A stretch of 64,000 nt of DNA from CAVPLM01 sp963713545 (lineage in GTDB: Bacteria; Actinomycetota; Thermoleophilia; RBG-16-64-13), in contig CAVQME010000002.1 in NCBI GenBank assembly GCA_963713545.1, positions 248,001 through 312,000 of the forward strand. Reading direction: 5' to 3'. How positions within the stretch are numbered: position 1 is the stretch's first letter; every line of letters begins with the position of its first letter. The position numbers were made by a program, and so were the translations under genes. This document shows positions 61,854-64,000 of this stretch, piece after piece. The notes under the pieces are model-generated. The model had not been told where the DNA came from. It did not search any database and worked only from the letters and a program-made list of their open reading frames with translations.

Positions 61854-63392
61854 CTACTTGGCGATCTCCACCGCGCGGCTCTCCCGAATGACGGTCACCC
61901 GGATCGTCCCCGGATAGTCGAGCTCCTGCTCGATCTCCTTCGCGATCTCGCGGCAGAGGAGGGCGGCATCCTGATCGTTGACCTCTTCAGGCTTCACCAG
62001 GACCCTGATCTCCCGGCCTGCCTGGATGGCGTAGCACTTCTCCACCCCGGCCTTGCTCTCCGCTATCCGCTCCAACGCCTCGAGACGCTTGATGTAGGTC
62101 TCGAGGGTCTCCCGCCGGGCTCCAGGACGAGCTCCACTCACCGCGTCGCTGGCCGCGACCAGGACCGCCTCCACTGTCTGCGGTTCAGGCTCGTTGTGGT
62201 GTGACTCGATGACGTGGGCCACCGCCTCGGATTCACCGTAGCGGCGGGCAAGGTTCCCCCCGATAGTGGCATGGGAGCCTTCGACCTCATGGTCTACCGC
62301 CTTGCCCAGGTCGTGAAGCAGTCCGGCCCGTTTGGCCAGCTTCGCATTGACCCCGAGCTCGTTGGCCATGAGTCCGGCCAGATGCGCCACTTCGAGAGAA
62401 TGCACGAGCACGTTCTGCCCATAGCTGGTCCGGAACTTCAGCCGGCCGAGAAGCCGCAGCAACTCAGGGGCCACGCCGTGCACGTTCGCGTCCAGGACGG
62501 CCTGCTCGCCGGCGTCCTGGATCTCTCTATCAACCTCTTCTCGAGCTTTAGAGTACATCTCCTCGATCTTCGCTGGATGGATGCGGCCATCGGCCACGAG
62601 CTTGGACAGGGTGAGACGAGCTATCTCCCTGCGGACGGTGTCGAAACCGGAGAGCACGACCGCTTCGGGCGTGTCGTCGATGATGAAGTCGATACCGGTG
62701 AGATTCTCCAGGGTGCGGATGTTCCGGCCCTCGCGGCCGATGATCCGGCCCTTCATGTCGTCACTGGGTAGGGGGACCACCGAAACGGTGCTGTCGGCCA
62801 CATGGCTGGAAGCCGTCCTTTGGATGCAGACGGACAATATGTCTTTGGCCCGCCGGTCCCCTTCGTGCCGGGCCTCTTCCTCAATGGCTCGCACCATCTT
62901 GGCCATATCGTGCCTGACTTCGTCCTCGGTGCGCTTGAGTATCAGCTCGGCGGCCTGATCGCGCGTGAGGCCTGAGATCTCCTCCAGTTGGCGCTCTTGC
63001 TCGGCCCGCGCTGCCTCCGCCTCCTCCAGCACCTTGCGGTAGTGGGCCTCGCGATCGGTGACCGACTGTTCTCGCTTGGTCAGATCCTTCTGGACCTCGT
63101 CCAGAGCTTCCTCCCGGCTAAGCAGCCGATTCTCCAGTTGCGTCAGCTCTTGCCGGCGTTCTCTGGTCTCGGTCTCTACCTGGGTGCGCAGTTGATGAAG
63201 CTCGTCCTTCAGCTCCACTCGGGCTTCCCGCTGGATCGTCTCGGCCTGACGCTCCGCATCCGCTACGATCTGTTCCGCCGCCTTCTCCGCTGAGGCGATC
63301 TTGGCCTCCCCCAGGTGTTTTCGGGCGAAATATCCGGCTGCGGCGCATACGGCAGCTACCACCAACACGATCACAATCCATATAACGGTCAT
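61854..63392 (-). CDS. rny: ribonuclease Y
   Basis: 512 aa. N-terminal membrane helix (MTVIWIVIVLVVAAVCAAAG), long coiled coil (about 30-180), KH domain (GRIIGREGRNIRTLENLTGID) and HD domain with AGLLHDLGKAVDHE. Membrane-bound endonuclease that starts mRNA decay. Normal length. ATG; a 350-base gap separates it from recX. Confidence 0.97.
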   Translation of the reverse strand: MTVIWIVIVLVVAAVCAAAGYFARKHLGEAKIASAEKAAEQIVADAERQAETIQREARVELKDELHQLRTQVETETRERRQELTQLENRLLSREEALDEVQKDLTKREQSVTDREAHYRKVLEEAEAARAEQERQLEEISGLTRDQAAELILKRTEDEVRHDMAKMVRAIEEEARHEGDRRAKDILSVCIQRTASSHVADSTVSVVPLPSDDMKGRIIGREGRNIRTLENLTGIDFIIDDTPEAVVLSGFDTVRREIARLTLSKLVADGRIHPAKIEEMYSKAREEVDREIQDAGEQAVLDANVHGVAPELLRLLGRLKFRTSYGQNVLVHSLEVAHLAGLMANELGVNAKLAKRAGLLHDLGKAVDHEVEGSHATIGGNLARRYGESEAVAHVIESHHNEPEPQTVEAVLVAASDAVSGARPGARRETLETYIKRLEALERIAESKAGVEKCYAIQAGREIRVLVKPEEVNDQDAALLCREIAKEIEQELDYPGTIRVTVIRESRAVEIAK

Positions 63393-63468
63393 GTGTTCAC
63401 CATTCCACTCTCGCGCGTCACCGCGACCTTTTCCGGTCAGGAATGTGACGTTCGATCGTTGGCCAGAA

Positions 63469-63710
63469 AGCGAAAAAGGCCAAGCTCAGGCTCGGCCGTT
63501 GAATGCTTAGCTACACCCTGCCCTCAAAAGGAGCATACGTACCGGCGCATGCACCGCTGGCTCAGCGGCTGCCACCCGCACGGATCCGTTCCCCACTATT
63601 TAGGTCTTCGGCTCTTGTATCATCGCTACCGCACCGATACGCCGACTCACTACGCCGTCTATAGTCAAAAGCAAGGTCGCGCAACACCGTGTCGACCGAT
63701 CATCACACGT
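63469..63710 (-). ncRNA. candidate small RNA or structured leader between recX and rny
   Basis: Starts about seven bases after a good promoter and ends at an intrinsic terminator. In between are consecutive stable hairpins: GCATGCG / CGTATGC (63533-63552) and CCGCTG / CAGCGG (63554-63568), and the palindrome ACGGATCCGT (63580-63589). No ORF or tRNA fits. I do not recognise 6S, tmRNA, SRP or RNase P signatures. Could be a small RNA, or an attenuated leader of rny. Together with the promoter and terminator, this accounts for most of the 350-base gap. Confidence 0.4.
63478..63497 (-). terminator. intrinsic terminator between recX and rny
   Basis: GGCCGAGC / GCTTGGCC stem (one G-U) with a 4-base loop, followed directly by T5 and then CGCTTT on the minus strand. 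The clearest U-tract terminator in the window. Confidence 0.75.
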
Positions 63711-63716
63711 GCAAGG

Positions 63717-63746
63717 AGTTTACCGTTGCTCGGAGGAGAGTGTCAA
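63717..63746 (-). promoter_or_regulatory. promoter at the recX stop
   Basis: Perfect TTGACA (63741-63746), 18 bases, TAAACT (63717-63722). It overlaps the recX stop codon and reads toward rny. Confidence 0.65.
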
Positions 63747-64000
63747 GGAAATGCGCCTCCTCCGCCAGATTCCGCCCGCAGCTCCCGGACCACTCTGCCG
63801 ATGGTCTCCCAGTCGTACCCCCGGCGGACGAGATAGCCCGCCATCCTGCGCTCGGCCCCATCGGGATCGACCGCGAACTGCTTCCCGAAACGTCTGCGGA
63901 CCAATGCCAGCATGACCTCGCTACCCTCAACTAGAGCTTGAGTGTTTGGGCCATTAAGGTCGTCGGTGTCGAGTACCTCCTCCACCAACGCCCGCTCGAC
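63743..64000 (-). CDS. recX: RecX regulatory protein, C-terminal part
   Basis: The last 85 residues of RecX, which modulates RecA; its start lies beyond the window. Helical repeats RMAGYLVRRGYDWETIGRVVREL are typical. Expected next to recA. Ends with a Gly-rich tail. Confidence 0.8.
   Translation of the reverse strand, partial: VERALVEEVLDTDDLNGPNTQALVEGSEVMLALVRRRFGKQFAVDPDGAERRMAGYLVRRGYDWETIGRVVRELRAESGGGGAFP

Overview
The window is about 64 kb of GC-rich bacterial chromosome. It is dense with housekeeping genes, and nearly all of them lie on the minus strand, so transcription runs from high to low coordinates. The order rpmF / DUF177 / SepIVA-like coiled-coil / coaD / rsmD / recG, the Thr-Thr-Val-Pro stalks, the many GTG and TTG starts and the recX-rny-miaB-miaA-dapF run suggest a deep-branching actinobacterium of the Coriobacteriia, Thermoleophilia or Geothermincolia kind. 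I cannot place the class. LL-diaminopimelate aminotransferase, queuosine genes and type IV pili argue against a typical Streptomyces- or Mycobacterium-like genome. I see no prophage, insertion sequence or CRISPR array.

From left to right. 0.1-12.8 kb: UbiB-like kinase, a phasin-like helical protein, SecF-SecD-YajC, queuosine genes (tgt, queA, queH), ruvCAB, yebC and an RpiR-family regulator. 13.0-23.7 kb: rubredoxin, an unusual EF-G-like GTPase, rpmF, DUF177, a SepIVA-like protein, coaD, rsmD, recG, and a fatty-acid-kinase module (FakB-like DegV, FakA, Asp23, DUF1858) divergent from rpmB. 23.8-27.7 kb: riboflavin operon ribD-ribE-ribBA-ribH behind a clear FMN riboswitch. 27.7-33.5 kb: rpe, fmt, def, priA, metK. 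33.6-40.5 kb: a branched-chain-type ABC importer (livHMGKF order in transcription: ACT protein, H, M, G, K, F) with a phenylacetate-CoA-ligase-like enzyme and an FlK-type thioesterase, probably for uptake and CoA activation of an organic acid. 40.6-46.3 kb: adenine deaminase, a DUF4015 glycosidase-like protein, a polysaccharide deacetylase, a small zinc ribbon, a frameshifted lipB and a tRNA-Arg(CCG).

46.4-56.5 kb is the least ordinary stretch: RNase Z, a Cys-rich orphan, then two modules of type IV prepilins (PilV/PilW/PilX-like, and FimT/PilV/PilW/PilX-like) surrounding two major pilins separated by a TPR lipoprotein. Two upstream regions of this cluster carry very good matches to the sigma-28 (FliA/WhiG) promoter consensus, which points to a dedicated pilus regulon. 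56.6-64.0 kb: dut, dapL, dapF, a frameshifted miaA, miaB, rny and the 3' end of recX. Between recX and rny lies a promoter-hairpins-terminator arrangement that looks like an unannotated small RNA.

lipB (two sites) and miaA (four sites) are broken by single extra bases that all fall in C or G runs. Removing one base at each site restores a normal family sequence, so these may be sequence errors rather than dead genes. Starts were re-chosen in many genes from Shine-Dalgarno position, ATGA/GTGA stop-start overlaps and family N-termini. All family names rest on reading the translated sequence, without database searches.
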